A DNA stretch of 64,000 nucleotides from Thamnaconus septentrionalis (GCA_009823395.1 CM020505.1:3221129-3285128); one strand, 5' to 3'. Shown: positions 46,675 to 60,580, counted from the first letter of the stretch. Translations and numbers: made by a program. The notes: generated by a model not told the origin, from the sequence alone.

Positions 46675-47962
46675 ACGGATGTGTTGAGCCTGTGTGCACA
46701 TATCTGTCGGGGGAATTAACCTTGTGTGCACAGAACTGAGAGGCTTACACACGGCGCGCTCTGTCTGTGCGTCTGTCTCAGCCGCACTGCTGACAAACGG
46801 GTTTGCGGGCGGCGATTTGAAACATTTCTCGTCCGAAAAAAAAATGGCAGCGTTATTTTCTCGAATTGACCACTGCCACTCGACCAAAAGCGGAAACGCC
46901 GGGGGAAGCTCACACTGATTGGAGCTCGTATTAAAAATTCACACCTGCGGATAAGCCACGCGGGATTAAGAGCGGGATGCAGGTCACCGGGACCCGGTGA
47001 AAACATACTGTAAAAAAAAACAAACTGGGTGAGCGTCTGTCCGTCCGTCCGTCAGTCTGCCTGTCCTGTATTTATTTCGCTTTCCCAGCTTGTTCAATTA
47101 ACTGGCCTGTGACAGTCTATTGATCTTTTGGTGGATTAACTTTGCAGAACAATATCCTGCCATAATAAATTTTCCTGTGCAGGATTGTGAGGGCAGGACT
47201 GTGTCCCAGGTGACATTGGTGGAGGCGTAAGGGACAATGGCAAATTTTATTTGCTTATCAAATGGACAGATGACAAACCTAAAACATGCAGAGAAGTGTG
47301 TGTGTGACCACAGTTCACTTATTTTTTTTGCATTTGTTCAAGAAAAAAAAAATGCTGATCGTGGCTCTAAAACACAAACCCAACGGTGCCTGTCCAGGCC
47401 GGGTGTCTGGATATGAGATTATGAGGCCGTGTTGATTCTATCTTCCTAATCCCCCGTAGCTTCCCATAGAGAGAGGACCGCAGGAAACTCCACAGGGATT
47501 AATTTACCATTCACAGATTAGAGATATGGTCTCCAATATCATCATCCGGGACAAGCACGGAGAGGACGGGCTCAACAATGGAGCAATGAAGGCAGACAGA
47601 AGAGACACACGCAGCCACAGACGGACACACACGCAGCCATAGATGGACACACACACACACACATACACGCAGGGGGAAAGACAAAGATGAAAATGAATGC
47701 ACGCTGGGAGACAGCCTTCTCTTCCTGCAGCGTCCTGCCTTAATGTTCTCGCTCCAAGACAAGAACATTAGACCTCATTCTACCTCCTCATCTGGGCCTG
47801 AAAAAGCCTGGGCTGAAAATCTTAATTAATTGTCCAATAGTGCTGCGGGGTCATTATGCATTGCAATAAAGAAGCGTGTAATTATGAGATTTAACAGCCA
47901 TTACCAAGGCCAGGAACTCATATGTCATCATCAGCAACCAAGCCAATGGTTTGGTACGGCTG

Positions 47963-47965
<3 letters not shown>

Positions 47966-47997
<32 letters not shown>

Positions 47998-48132
47998 CTT
48001 GATGGACAGCACACACACTTACATGCACCCCACACACACACACACGCGCGCGCGCGCATGCACGCACATTATAAACATGTTGTTTATGTTGGTTAAATGC
48101 ATCATGAATGAATCAGCTCTGCTAAGAGGACC

Positions 48133-48167
<35 letters not shown>

Positions 48168-48168
48168 A
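47966..48168. repeat. (GT)n and (CA)n arrays in opposite orientation
   Basis: GT array at 47966-47997, CA/CG arrays at about 48033-48064 and a CA array at 48139-48168. The opposed arrays could pair as a long imperfect hairpin. Confidence 0.94.
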
Positions 48169-48376
48169 GTTTGACCCTAACAATAAGGCAGCCAGCTGGG
48201 ATCGCAGCCTGCAGATGAAACGTCCCATCAAATAGACAGAAAAGCACTCCGTGATGGTGACGTGTGTTCGGCTTTTGGGTGCTTGCAAGTGTAAAGAGCA
48301 GCGACGAACCTTCAGCATACATCAGATGGACAGTGACACACTTGTATGAGAATGGAGCCTCCTATAGTATATATAT

Positions 48377-48425
48377 ACTACTACTAATAGTAGTACTACT
48401 ACTTAATACTACTACTACTACTACT
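48377..48425. repeat. (ACT)n with inverted (AGT)n segment
   Basis: ACT units are interrupted by AATAGTAGT and then continue as ACT, so the middle can fold back on either side. A short (TA)n run precedes it. Confidence 0.93.
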
Positions 48426-48788
48426 GCGCAAAAACTATCAGAAACAGGAAGGAGGATGTCAGTATTCTACTTTAACTGAAGTGTATGGCCTCTTTAAATG
48501 GCTGAACAGATTATTTTTTTTTTAATAAAATAATCCTGTTTTTATGTCACAATGAACTCTTTTTATACTTCAGGTTGAACAGTTTAATGAATTTAAAATC
48601 AGCAAATTGTACCCACAGTGTCCCTGGGAGACATCTAAGCATGAAAATGTACAGAAAATACTTTTGAAAATGAACCAGCAGCCCCTCCCTCAAAACACTG
48701 AGCTGGACGCTGAGCAGAGAACAAACTCAAACAGTTGCCTATCAGCTGGTGTTCTGTGTGTTTGTATTTGGGAAGCCCGCCTGCTCTT

Positions 48789-49954
48789 TTCATGTGCTTG
48801 CCCCTCCCCCCCCTCCACCCCTCCGCACAGACAAGATATATAAATATAAATAAATAAGATGTAAAATTAGTCTCTGTGTTGTGTGTTGTGTGCACAGACC
48901 ATAAGTCGTCCCCAGCTGGTGACAGGCACGCTCCGATACTATTCTCCCACCTGCTTATTCCCCGATGGAGGGGATGAATCCTCCAGACTGTTATTTAATG
49001 GCGATGGATGGAGGACGGGAAAGAGAGGGAGAGGAGGAGAGAGGGTGGGGGGGCAACGAATTAAAAAAGCAAAAATGAGGGAGGGAGCGGAAAGATGCGG
49101 GTGAGGAGGACAACAAGCGAAAAGGAAAACTGGAGTGGGAAACAAAATAAAGGAAGGAAGGATGGATGAAAGGAAGGGAGGGATGAGAGGGTCGGAGGGA
49201 CAAAGAATGGGGGAGGAGGAGGGCGGGGGGGGGGCGGGGGGGGGCAACCTGAGGGATGAAGGGGGAAGAAAGGGATGGAGGAAAGATGGACAGAGCGAGC
49301 GAGCTGAGGAAGAATCACCACTTTGTGGCCGTGTGTGAACTTTGCATGAACCGTCAGTAATAATGTGACGGCTTGACAAGCCTGGTCCTCCTTCCAGCAG
49401 ATCTGCAGCGTGTCCAGGAGTGGGTGATATGTGGCCATGGAATTCTGTGAATCCCCCGCACCATGCGGGTGTGTGCGTGCGTGCGTGTGTGCGTGCGTGC
49501 GTGTGCGCACATGTGCACCAACAGATAGAATAGGATGATGATGATTTGAAATGGAGTTTGGCCTGTGCGTAATTATGATCATCTATCTTTATGCCCCGCC
49601 AGCATATCATATCATATCACATCACATCATCTCGTCCTTCCTCCTCCTCTCTCTCTCTCTCTCTGTGTTTTCTCTCAGGCATGTGCAACACACACACACA
49701 CACACACACACATGCAAGCAAATTGAAAATAGTAAAAGCTGACCGTTTGTTAGCGCCGACTTGGATGCTGCGCTGATTTATTTGTCACTGCTCGTCTGAT
49801 GTCAAGCAATATGAAAGCGCGCATGTCATCATATGAGTGGATTTGTGCACGTCGGCAGTGCATTGTTGTTGTTGCTTTAGGGAGGGCTGCATATTTGTGG
49901 AGTGTTTTCTGCAAATGTGTGATTTTGCCTGCCGCTGCTACTCTGTGGCGTGTG

Positions 49955-50012
<58 letters not shown>

Positions 50013-50543
50013 TGGAGACAGACATTATTTGATGCAGATTAGTCAGTGTACTCAGATTGCAGACTGTGTCTCAAAAGGCTGAGAGACAAATGAATTTGAT
50101 TTGCTAATGTAATCAAACTAATAAGAAAAACAGCAATGGGCTGCTGAGCGCATATCTCATGACTTCAATTTTTATTATTTTTTTTTTAGCTAGTTTTAAC
50201 TCCAACGTGAAAAAGCGTGGGGGGAATTTTCTGATTTGAATTTGAAAAGCAATGAAACATATTCAAATTTTAAAAGTGAATTTCTGGAGAGGCATAATCG
50301 AAGGCTGATTCTCATTAGACACCTTGAAAGTAATACAAGGGAGTCAAGACTTGTGTTAACAGAGCTGTAAGTGCATCTGCGGCCTCTTCTTTCCACTTGC
50401 TGCCTTCCCACTTTTCACATTCAGAAAATTTCTGCTTGAAAATTCGACAAGGTCCGACGTGGTGACGCTGACAACAGCTGAGACTGTGAAGACAGTTCCG
50501 GGGACAGACGTCAGGCTGAACAGGGTGTGTCACCACCCAGGTG
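48789..50543 (+). repeat. Tandem duplication A, copy 1 (1,755 bp)
   Basis: The unit starts TTCATGTGCTTGCCCC and ends CACCCAGGTGT, and is repeated directly at 50544-52280. Copies are nearly identical in unique sequence; differences are mainly single-base indels in homopolymers and lengths of CA/GT/GA arrays. It contains a G-rich purine tract (49000-49280), a CA array (49690-49712), a long GT array (49963-50010) and a unique AT-rich part (50030-50380). It has no exon. Confidence 0.96.
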
Positions 50544-51682
50544 TTCATGTGCTTGCCCCCCCTCCACCCCTCCGCACAGACAAGATATATAAATATAAAT
50601 AAATAAGATGTAAAATTAGTCTCTGTGTTGTGTGTTGTGTGCACAGACCATAAGTCGTCCCCAGCTGGTGACAGGCACGCTCCGATACTATTCTCCCACC
50701 TGCTTATTCCCGATGGAGGGATGAATCCTCCAGACTGTTATTTAATGGCGATGGATGGAGGGCGGGAAAGAGAGGGAGAGGAGGAGAGGGTGGGGGCAAC
50801 AATTAAAAAGCAAAAATGAGGGAGGGAGCGGAAAGATGCGGGTGAGGAGGACAACAAGCGAAAAGGAAAACTGGGTGGGAAACAAAATAAAGGAAGGAAG
50901 GATGGATGAAAGGAAGGGAGGGATGAGAGGTCGGAGGGACAAAGAATGGGGAGGAGGAGGGCGGGGGGGCGGGGGCAACCTGAGGGATGAAGGGGAAGAA
51001 AGGGATGGAGGAAAGATGGACAGAGCGAGCGAGCTGAGGAAGAATCACCACTTTGTGGCCGTGTGTGAACTTTGCATGAACCGTCAGTAATAATGTGACG
51101 GCTTGACAAGCCTGGTCCTCCTTCCAGCAGATCTGCAGCGTGTCCAGGAGTGGGTGATATGTGGCCATGGAATTCTGTGAATCCCCGCACCATGCGGGTG
51201 TGCGCGTGCGTGTGCGTGTGCGTATGCGTGCGTGCATGTGCACCAACAGATAGAATAGGATGATGATGATTTGAAATGGAGTTTGGCCTGTGCGTAATTA
51301 TGATCATCTATCTTTATGCCCCGCCAGCATATCATATCATATCACATCACATCATCTCGTCCTTCCTCCCTCTCTCTCTCTCTCTCTCTCTCGCTGTTTT
51401 TCTCAGGCATGTGCGCAACACACACACACACACACACACACACATGCAAGCAAATTGAAAATAGTAAAAGCTGACCGTTTGTTAGCGCCGACTTGGATGC
51501 TGCGCTGATTTATTTGTCACTGCTCGTCTGATGTCAAGCAATATGAAAGCGCGCATGTCATCATATGAGTGGATTTGTGCACGTCGGCAGTGCATTGTTG
51601 TTGTTGCTTTAGGGAGGGCTGCATATTTGTGGAGTGTTTTCTGCAAATGTGTGATTTTGCCTGCCGCTGCTACTCTGTGGCG

Positions 51683-51740
<58 letters not shown>

Positions 51741-52280
51741 TGGAGACAGACATTATTTGATGCAGATTAGTCAGTGTACTCAGATTGCAGACTGTGTCTC
51801 AAAAGGCTGAGAGACAAATGAATTTGATTTGCTAATGTAATCAAACTAATAAGAAAAACAGCAATGGGCTGCTGAGCGCATATCTCATGACTTCAATTTT
51901 TATTATTTTTTTTTTTAGCTAGTTTTAACTCCAACGTGAAAAAGCGTGGGGGGAATTTTCTGATTTGAATTTGAAAAGCAATGAAACATATTCAAATTTT
52001 AAAAGTGAATTTCTGGAGAGGCATAATCGAAGGCTGATTCTCATTAGACACCTTGAAAGTAATACAAGGGAGTCAAGACTTGTGTTAACAGAGCTGTAAG
52101 TGCATCTGCGAAGCCTCTTCTTTTCCACTTGCTGCCTTCCCACTTTTTCACATTCAGAAAATTTCTGCTTGAAAATTCCGACAAGGTCCGACGTGGTGAC
52201 GCTGACAACAGCTGAGACGTGTGAAGACAGTTCCCGGGGACAGACGTCAGGCTGAACAGGGTGTGTCACCACCCAGGTGT
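50544..52280 (+). repeat. Tandem duplication A, copy 2 (1,737 bp)
   Basis: A direct repeat of 48789-50543. Its first half lacks many homopolymer bases present in copy 1 (for example in the C and G runs near 50556, 50780 and 50960). Its last 200 bp is more complete than the same part of copy 1. It contains the GT array at 51686-51738. Confidence 0.96.
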
Positions 52281-52507
52281 GACCTAAATGAGCTAAATAC
52301 ATGGATGTGTGTTGCGCCTAGAAAAATGTGTGATATTCTTTTGTGTTTTTTTTATAACACAGCAGACTAAACCTTTATGTGTTTGACTGTCATCATGGGG
52401 AAATTGTCATGGAAACACTGTCAACACAATGATGACAAAACAAACAGGACTTTGGACAGACGGGAGAGTCAACACAGACGGAACGTGCCCTCCGAGACTG
52501 AATATGT

Positions 52508-52532
52508 AGTGTGTGTGTGTGTGTGTGTGTGT
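52508..52532. repeat. (GT)n microsatellite
   Basis: A perfect GT array shortly after duplication A. Confidence 0.94.
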
Positions 52533-54933
52533 ACTCCAACAATGGCCACCTCCCAGCACAGAGCAGAGTCACAGATATAATGGGTGTCTGCCACTTTGCT
52601 TTACATCTCAGCGCAGGTACGCCGCCGTCCAATGGCGAGCAAGCATTTCTTCTCGAGACTTAAACTTGAGGAGACATGTGACATCATCTGCTGATATGAA
52701 CAGTGCAACATTGCACGCCGAATATTCTCCCATGCTCTCCCGCTTTGATTTTTTCCCCCCGGTTTAGACGAACACACTGGCGTTAACTCCAACCCAGATA
52801 GAAGGACAAACAGTAAAATGGCAGAAACACGGCGACAAAGGGACGTAAGAAACAAAGAAAAGCGACGGTTCCCCTCTTTTTCCTCTCATCTACTTCTCAT
52901 ATTAGTGACAAGCTCTCAATTTCCACGGGCCTTTTCCAATAAAAGGCCCAACTTAATCCAAACATGAAGCTCAGATATCAAATATTCTCTTCCCAATTTG
53001 ATTTCATCAATATTTGTTTCCATCTGCAAACAGGGGTATGTTTGTTTGTATAAGCTGCAAGAGGAAACCGTGGCGGAGGCCTTTTATGTATGAATGCAGA
53101 CAACGAGGCAGGGGGAACACACAAACTTGAAACCAAGACGTTGGCCTCTAAATGTATTATGTATCTCTGGGATGAGCAAAAAAATGGAAATCAAACACGG
53201 CCAACAGAGCTTAGAGAAAATCAACATCCGGAAGAGCTCACAACAATAAATAATGGAAGACACAGAAGAAACAAAATTGAGCGGCAGCCGACGAACACAA
53301 TCAAATTATTATTCTAAATCTAAAATTGAATCAGATCCTAAGAAAGTTCTAGTCATGAGTTCAATCATATTAGAATTTGAAAAAGGTATTGAAAAGAGCA
53401 CATTTCCGTCAACCCGAAAGCATCTGAACTTCTACCGTGTCAGAGTTAAAAGAAAAAACATTCAAATCTATGGAATTTGGCAAATATGCCTCCCTGATAC
53501 TAGAAAACAATCACATGTAGGTTTGCATTCATGTTCAGTCTTTCATGCTTGCGCCTCGAGCTGTTTGGGTGTCACCAAGTGTGCTCACTGTATTTTGGTG
53601 TATATAAAAGGACACCTAGCATGCAGCCGCTGTCAAGGTGAGCTTGCTTCAGCCGACAGAATGAGGACAAATCTATGTGAACTCTGGTGTGTTTCTGTGT
53701 GAGTGTCGCTTCCACTTGCCCGCCCCGCCCCAGTCCCCCTTTTTAATATGAAGGCAAAGTGAATGGAAGGACTTCTGCAAAGCCTTATTACAATAAAGCC
53801 CATTGAATTAAGAATCGTAAGAGGAAAGACAGGCAATATTCACTTTGTGTTGCTGTGTGTGCAGCCGACTGATGTTTCCTGTCTGATTTACCACTCACAC
53901 AACCAAAGCCCAACAAGCTCTTTGCTGATTGATGACAGCACCAGACTTAATGTGGGGGAGACAGGGGTGGGGGGTGGGGGGGGGCATAGAGTGACATCCC
54001 CATCGGCCTGGGCTCTTACCGTCCACTACTACACACTCACACACAATCACGCACGGTGCTGCTCTGCATCTTGTGAAGCCCATTGTGAAGTGTTATTATG
54101 TGTGTCAGTGTTAATTTAGAGAGCCGCACTCTCGAGAGTCAGGGGTGTGTGCACCCATGTGTGCACCCATGTGTGCACGTGCGCACGCGGTTCCGCGTAC
54201 GTGCGAAGCCCCCCCCCCCTCGTCCGCCGAGGCTCAGCGTTTGATTTGCTAAAAGGAGCGGGACACTCCTATTAATCAATATTTGCTTACTGACTGGCTG
54301 CCTTTCCGGCTCACCGGCCGTGTAGTTTTCTTGACTGACTGATTGGCTACCCTTCTGACTGGCTGTTTGACTGGCCCCGACTAAATGTCTTGAGTAAAAA
54401 CTCATTTGTGACGGGATTAGCGCTGCGGCCGCGCGAAGGCAGCTGCTCTGGGCGGGTGTGAATGTTTTAAATCTCAGCCACGTGTCACAACTGAAGGAAC
54501 GGCCCGAGACAAAGTTATTTCTTAAGCCGGCGCTAAGCGATGAATGTAGACAGAGCGAGTGGGGATGAGAGAGAGGTGGGGGTGCGCTGGGGGGACGAGG
54601 TTGACTTGATAATGAAGAGGTTAAGGATACCATGGAGAGAGAAGGTGGCAGGTCAGGTCAACAACAGTGGGGAGGAGGGGGGAATGGCAGAGAGAGATGG
54701 AAGTAAAGGGAGACACAAAGAAAGGTCAGCGGGGAGGTTGGACATGTGGGGTATATTAAGTCACCGGGTCAGAAACATTTTTGTGATATAGGCTCAGGGG
54801 GAGAATCCATGTTTTCCTGAGGTGATGCAGTGAATGCAGCCCTGCATTCCGTTCATAGTTTGTCTTTGCTGTCTGTCGTTCAATCCATCATTTTGTTAGT
54901 TTTGCTCTAATAAAAGATACTTTGAAATTTCGT

Positions 54934-55266
54934 TCAGACAAACAACACACAGAGTTCGGGTTCAAAACAGAGAAGGAGGCTTATATATGCTAATGGAAGA
55001 CAACAAAGACCGTTGAAAGTCACAAATAAATTGGGCGTAAGCAGTTCCAAGTCAGAATGATTTGAAAAAAAGAGAGGGCCAACATCTGAGCCTTGGGGTA
55101 CTCCACAAGACATTGCTAAAGAGGAGATGTTCAAGTGTTGTCTAGATATAGTAACCATTCTTGACAGCAAGCAAACATAATCGGAAAATCTCGTGGGACG
55201 AGAAATCGCAATTGTACTTTGTCGAAATTTTATAAATATCGCTTTCATTTTGCGAAAAACTGTCAT
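54934..55266 (-). pseudogene. Relic of a non-LTR retrotransposon reverse transcriptase
   Basis: The minus-strand frame contains LNISSLAMSCGVPQGSDVGP (CGVPQGS at 55087-55107), the conserved CGVPQGS-x-x-GPLLF block of L2/Rex-like LINE reverse transcriptases, with the expected preceding pattern of a short variable segment. The YADD catalytic motif that should follow is not present in this frame, and no flanking endonuclease part is seen. It is a short decayed fragment. Confidence 0.6.
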
Positions 55267-55849
55267 GGAAACGCAGCTACTTTGTGGCTGGTATCAGTTT
55301 TGTCCGTTCTTTAAAACAGATTTGAATCAGACGTCATTCATGTTTAAATCATAGCTGGTGCGCAGTGCACCCTTACAACAAAGTAAGCAACGAATTCAGA
55401 AGAAACAGATAAATGAAAAAAAAGTTAATGATACAAACGCCAATGGGATTTACAATGAGAGCAAAAATAAGAAGTGCGCAGATGGCGGCAGAGAATTGAC
55501 CCTCCTCAGCCACTATCCCACCATCCAAAGCCCTTCTCCCATATCTCCATAAAGGCTGATTAAATGAACAGGCCGACAGCAACCCCCCCCCGCCCATCCC
55601 CGCTTCCCATCCCCCATTTTTACAGCTCAATCATACTGACGACACATAGACTGCTTATCCTGAGTGTCAAAATTGAAAGAGGAGTGAAAGGAGGGGAAGT
55701 GGAAAAGACCAAGAAAAGAAAAGGGGAGAGTAAGAGAAGATAGCGAGAAGAGAACAGCGAAATGGCAGTGATGGGAGGGGGTCGGGGGGGTGGGTGAACG
55801 AGCAATTTCTCTCTTGAATAAAGTGAGAATTGAAGAGGGGGTGTTGTAA

Positions 55850-55868
55850 AAAAAAAAAAAAAAAAAAA
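55850..55868. repeat. A homopolymer
   Basis: An uninterrupted A run of about 19 bases, upstream of duplication B. Confidence 0.94.
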
Positions 55869-56024
55869 GCGACATTAATGGCGAGGCCCCTGGTTCCGGA
55901 CTGTTATAGGTGCTGGCTGTCTTTAGTTGATTCATTCACTCGCTCGTTCTTTGCTCCTTCGTCGAGTCAAGTGCTCGCCTGCCTGTCTTTTCCCTTTTGT
56001 GTCCACGAGCGCGAGATAAGAGCT

Positions 56025-57165
56025 GCTGGCATGACTGCCTGCTAGTCATTTGGTTATTATGGTTTGGGTTGGGGGGTGGAGGGAGTGTTGGAGGAAGGGA
56101 GGGGCGCGTGAGAGAGAGAGAGAAAGAGAGGATGAGGACGTAAGAGCAGAGAAAAGAGGATGAAAAGGCTAATTCTACAGACAGATAAATGGCTCCTTCT
56201 GAATGGCCTTTCTTTCCTTTAATTCACTCTCATTCGCTCCTGTTTAAATATTTGCATTTCTCCTCCTCTCACCTGATCGCTCCTTGTCACCCGCCACACA
56301 CACAGACACACACACACACACACACTCACAGCTGGCTATAAGATGCAGTCTAATACGCCGGCGGAGTTGTCTCTTTGAGAGCTATTAAACAAGATCTTTC
56401 CCCCCCAACATTTCATATTATTGCACACCAAAGCCCTTTACGGCCCCTGAATAACAACGCCCCTCCCCTCCAATATTTACACCTGGCCAGCTCCCTGACG
56501 TCTACTCTTTCCAACATGTGTGAAACTGTTTGCACGCGTGCGCTGCCTTTTGGGCTTAAAGCGAAAAACGAACGGGTCTCACGCAGTTTGTGTGTGTGCC
56601 TGTGCGTGTGTGTGTGCGTGTGCGTGCGTGTGCCTGTGTGCTCGCCAGCCTTTTAACTCCACTTGACACGCAGACGGCGTCGTCGGGTGGACGAGCGTTG
56701 ACGTGGCGCTGTCCTGTTGTGGCAAAACGCACAGACACACACACAAAGCGTGTCCGAAAGCTCATTTTCCTGCCTTAACGACATATCAAATGTTTGCATA
56801 TAGGCCATATCAGTATGGAAATGGAGGAGTGTGCGCTTGCGGGCACACACACACACACACACACAGCATCTGAATACCAATCAAGGAGATATAAGTGTAA
56901 ATGTGTGTGTGTTGTCACAAGTCTTTAAAGGTTGGCGGAGTCTGTGTGTCAAACATGACTAAACACACACACAGAGACACACACACACACGCACGCACAC
57001 ACACACGCACGCACCCTGGCCTTGTTATCCGCGGCCTGTCTTGCAGGCAGCCTCTCTAACGCTGAGTGATGTTTAAATTAGTTTACAATTTAGCCTCCTC
57101 GCTAGCCGCAGACGGCTCTTAACTCAGGGTGCGTGTCACGACTGTGCCCCTCCCAGCCCCCTACC

Positions 57166-57205
<40 letters not shown>

Positions 57206-57761
57206 TTCTGCGCGCACGCGTGTAACAAATTGTTGCCAGTACGGCAGACATCTAATGACTTCAAATTAGCTGCCTGGCGCTCGCCCTGACACGTTGTTAC
57301 CACTGTTAGCGGCCCGAGTGCGAGCGAGCGAGCAAACGTGTGTGTGTGTGTTCGTGTGTGTGTGTCTGTGTGTGTGCGCATCGCGGCGCTCAGCCATATC
57401 ATGGGAGCATAAATTGCCTTCGCGTCTCCTCTCCTCTCCTCCCTCTGCCTCCGTCTTCTTTTCTCCACCCCTCTTTTTTTGTTTCTCTGTCGCTCTCTGC
57501 CGATTTCATTAAAAAAAAAAAAAGACTGTAGCATGGCGAGGCGGAGACGTGCTTGCGTGCCTTCACGTACAGGGGGCCTTGCCTTCGCTCGCACGTGCGC
57601 CACGGACACACGCTCGACAAGATGTGGAACAAGGCGGCGATGAAGAGGTGAACAGGTCTCTTCTTTTCAAAATCATTCAAGAATAAATTCATTGTGGAGC
57701 CTTTATTGTTTGCCTTTTGTCCAAGGGAGAGAGCCAGAGAGACTGGTGTGTGTGCGTGTGC

Positions 57762-57792
<31 letters not shown>

Positions 57793-57881
57793 CGTGTGTG
57801 TCCGTGTTAGAGGATGCTGAGGAGGCGTTTTCTGTCTGACAATTCTTTTACCCTGTCTGAGAAGAAGATCCCTTCTATGTA

Positions 57882-57913
<32 letters not shown>

Positions 57914-57955
57914 TATTAGATCAGTGTTCAGAGCTGTAAACATAAACCTTCACAC

Positions 57956-57986
<31 letters not shown>

Positions 57987-58090
57987 TTGAGAGATGAAGA
58001 GTTCTAGCTCTCTCTCTATGAGCATCAGATTGCTTTTCTCCTTCGTCTAATCACGCCATCTTCTCTAACCCGGACAAGTGATCTCTGCGC

Positions 58091-58143
<53 letters not shown>

Positions 58144-58475
58144 TCGCCCACAGCGGCCCGGCACGTGACCCGGCTACTCAGCCCATTCACTTATGAAGCG
58201 ATGAGGGGCAACATAAGAGTAAAAGCCTGATTTAAAAGCAGCGTCCAGCCGACCTCACGCTGCCGCCGCCCGGCAAATCCGCCGGGTTATTTTACACGGC
58301 TGTTATTTACAGTAAAAAGAGAGGGAGGGAGGGAGGGTAGAGATTGAGGTAGTAAGAGGCGATAAATGGATTAAAGAGAGAGAGGAAAAAAAGCGAGCGA
58401 CTGGGAGATTAGCAGAAAGAGGCGAGTATTGGATTAAGGCTATAGGTTGTTTTGGAAGGGACAAATAATAAAGGG
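56025..58475 (+). repeat. Tandem duplication B, copy 1 (2,451 bp)
   Basis: The unit starts GCTGGCATGACTGCC and ends ATAATAAAGGG, followed directly by the second copy. It includes several CA/GT arrays (56301-56325, 56846-56864, 57172-57204, 57763-57791, 58096-58140) and short unique AT-rich parts. It has no exon. Its last third lacks bases present in copy 2. Confidence 0.96.
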
Positions 58476-59606
58476 GCTGGCATGACTGCCTGCTAGTCAT
58501 TTGGTTATTATGGTTTGGGTTGGGGGTGGAGGGAGTGTTGGAGGAAGGAGGGCGCGCGTGAGAGAGAGAGAGAGAGAGGATGAGGACGTAAGAGCAGAGA
58601 AAAGAGGATGAAAAGGCTAATTCTAGACAGATAAATGGCTCCTTCTGAATGGCCTTTCTTTCCTTTAATTCACTCTCATTCGCTCCTGTTTAAATATTTG
58701 CATTTCTCCTCCTCTCACCTGATCGCTCCTTGTCACCCGCCACACACACAGACACACACACACACACACTCACAGCTGGCTATAACATGCAGTCTAATAC
58801 GCCATGCGAGTTGTCTCTTTGAGAGCTATTAAACAAGATCTTTCCCCCCCAACATTTCATATTATTGCACACCAAAGCCCTTTACGGCCCCTGAATAACA
58901 ACGCCCCTCCCCTCCAATATTTACACCTGGCCAGCTCCCTGACGTCTACTCTTTCCAACATGTGTGAAACTGTTTGCACGCGTGCGCTGCCTTTTGGGCT
59001 TAGAGCGAAAAACGAACGGGTCTCACGCAGTTTGTGTGTGTGCCTGTGTGCGTGTGTGTGTGTGTGCGCGTGCCTGTGTGTTCGCCAGCCTTTTAACTCC
59101 ACTTGACACGCAGACGCGTCGTCGGGTGGACGAGCGCGACGTGGCGCTGTCCTGTTGTGGCAAAACGCACAGACACACACACAAAGCGTGTCCGAAAGCT
59201 CATTTTCCTGCCTTAACGACATATCAAATGTTTGCATATAGGCCATATCAGTATGGAAATGGAGGAGTGTGCGCACGGGCACGCACACACACACACACAC
59301 ACACAGCATCTGAATACCAATCAAGGAGATATAAGTGTAAATGTGTGTGTGTTGTCACAAGTCTTTAAGGTTGGCGGAGTCTGTGTGTCAAACATGACTA
59401 GACACACACACAGAGACACACGCACACACGCACGCACACACACACGCACGCACCCTGGCCTTGTTATCCGCGGCCTGTCTTGCAGGCAGCCTCTCTAACG
59501 CTGAGTGATGTTTAAATTAGTTTACAATTTAGCCTCCTCGCTAGCCGCAGACGGCTCTTAACTCAGGGTGCGTATGCGACTGTGCCCCTCCCCAGCCCCC
59601 CTACCC

Positions 59607-59641
<35 letters not shown>

Positions 59642-60196
59642 ATTCTGCGCGCACGCGTGTAACAAATTGTTGCCAGTACGGCAGACATCTAATGACTTCA
59701 AATTAGCTGCCTGGCGCTCGCCCTGACACGTTGTTACCACTGTTAGCGGCCCGAGTGCGAGCGAGCGAGCAAACGTGTGTGTGTGTTCGTGTGTGTGTGT
59801 CTGTGTGTGTGCGCATCGCGGCGCTCAGCCATATCATGGGAGCATAAATTGCCTTCGCGTCTCCTCTCCTCTCCTCCCTCTGCCTCCGTCTTCTTTTCTC
59901 CACCCCTCTTTTTTTGTTTCTCTGTCGCTCTCTGCCGATTTCATTAAAAAAAAAAAAAAGACTGTAGCATGGCGAGGCGGAGACGTGCTTGCGTGCCTTC
60001 ACGTACAGGGGGGGACGCACGCTCGCACGTGCGCCACGGACACACGCTCGACAAGATGTGGAACAAGGCGGCGATGAAGAGGTGAACAGGTCTCTTCTTT
60101 TCAAAATCATTCAAGAATAAATTCATTGTGGAGCCTTTATTGTTTGCCTTTTGTCCAAGGGAGAGAGCCAGAGAGACTGAGTGTGTGTGTGCGTGT

Positions 60197-60227
<31 letters not shown>

Positions 60228-60318
60228 CGTGTGTGTGCGTGTTAGAGGATGCTGAGGAGGCGTTTTTCTGTCTGACAATTCTTTTTACCCTGTCTGAGAA
60301 GAAGATCCCTTCTATGTA

Positions 60319-60350
<32 letters not shown>

Positions 60351-60389
60351 TATTAGATCAGTGTTCAGAGCTGTAAACATAAACCTTCA

Positions 60390-60431
<42 letters not shown>

Positions 60432-60533
60432 AGAGATGAAGAGTTCTAGCGCTCTCTCTCTATGAGCATCAGATTGCTTTTCTCCTTCGTCTAATCACGC
60501 CATCTTCTCTAACCGGACAAGTGATCTCTGCGC

Positions 60534-60580
<47 letters not shown>

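Noticed and set aside
48939..49610. 223-codon open frame, minus strand
   Set aside because: It crosses G-rich and GT simple repeats inside a duplicated intron block. The matching frame in the second copy is broken by indels.
53090..53702. Overlapping plus-strand open frames as a possible gene
   Set aside because: There is no domain, no splice context and no similarity that I recognise. The composition is like the surrounding intron.
58096..58140. Regularly repeated CA arrays as a CRISPR-like array
   Set aside because: They are plain dinucleotide microsatellites without unique spacers, in a vertebrate genome.
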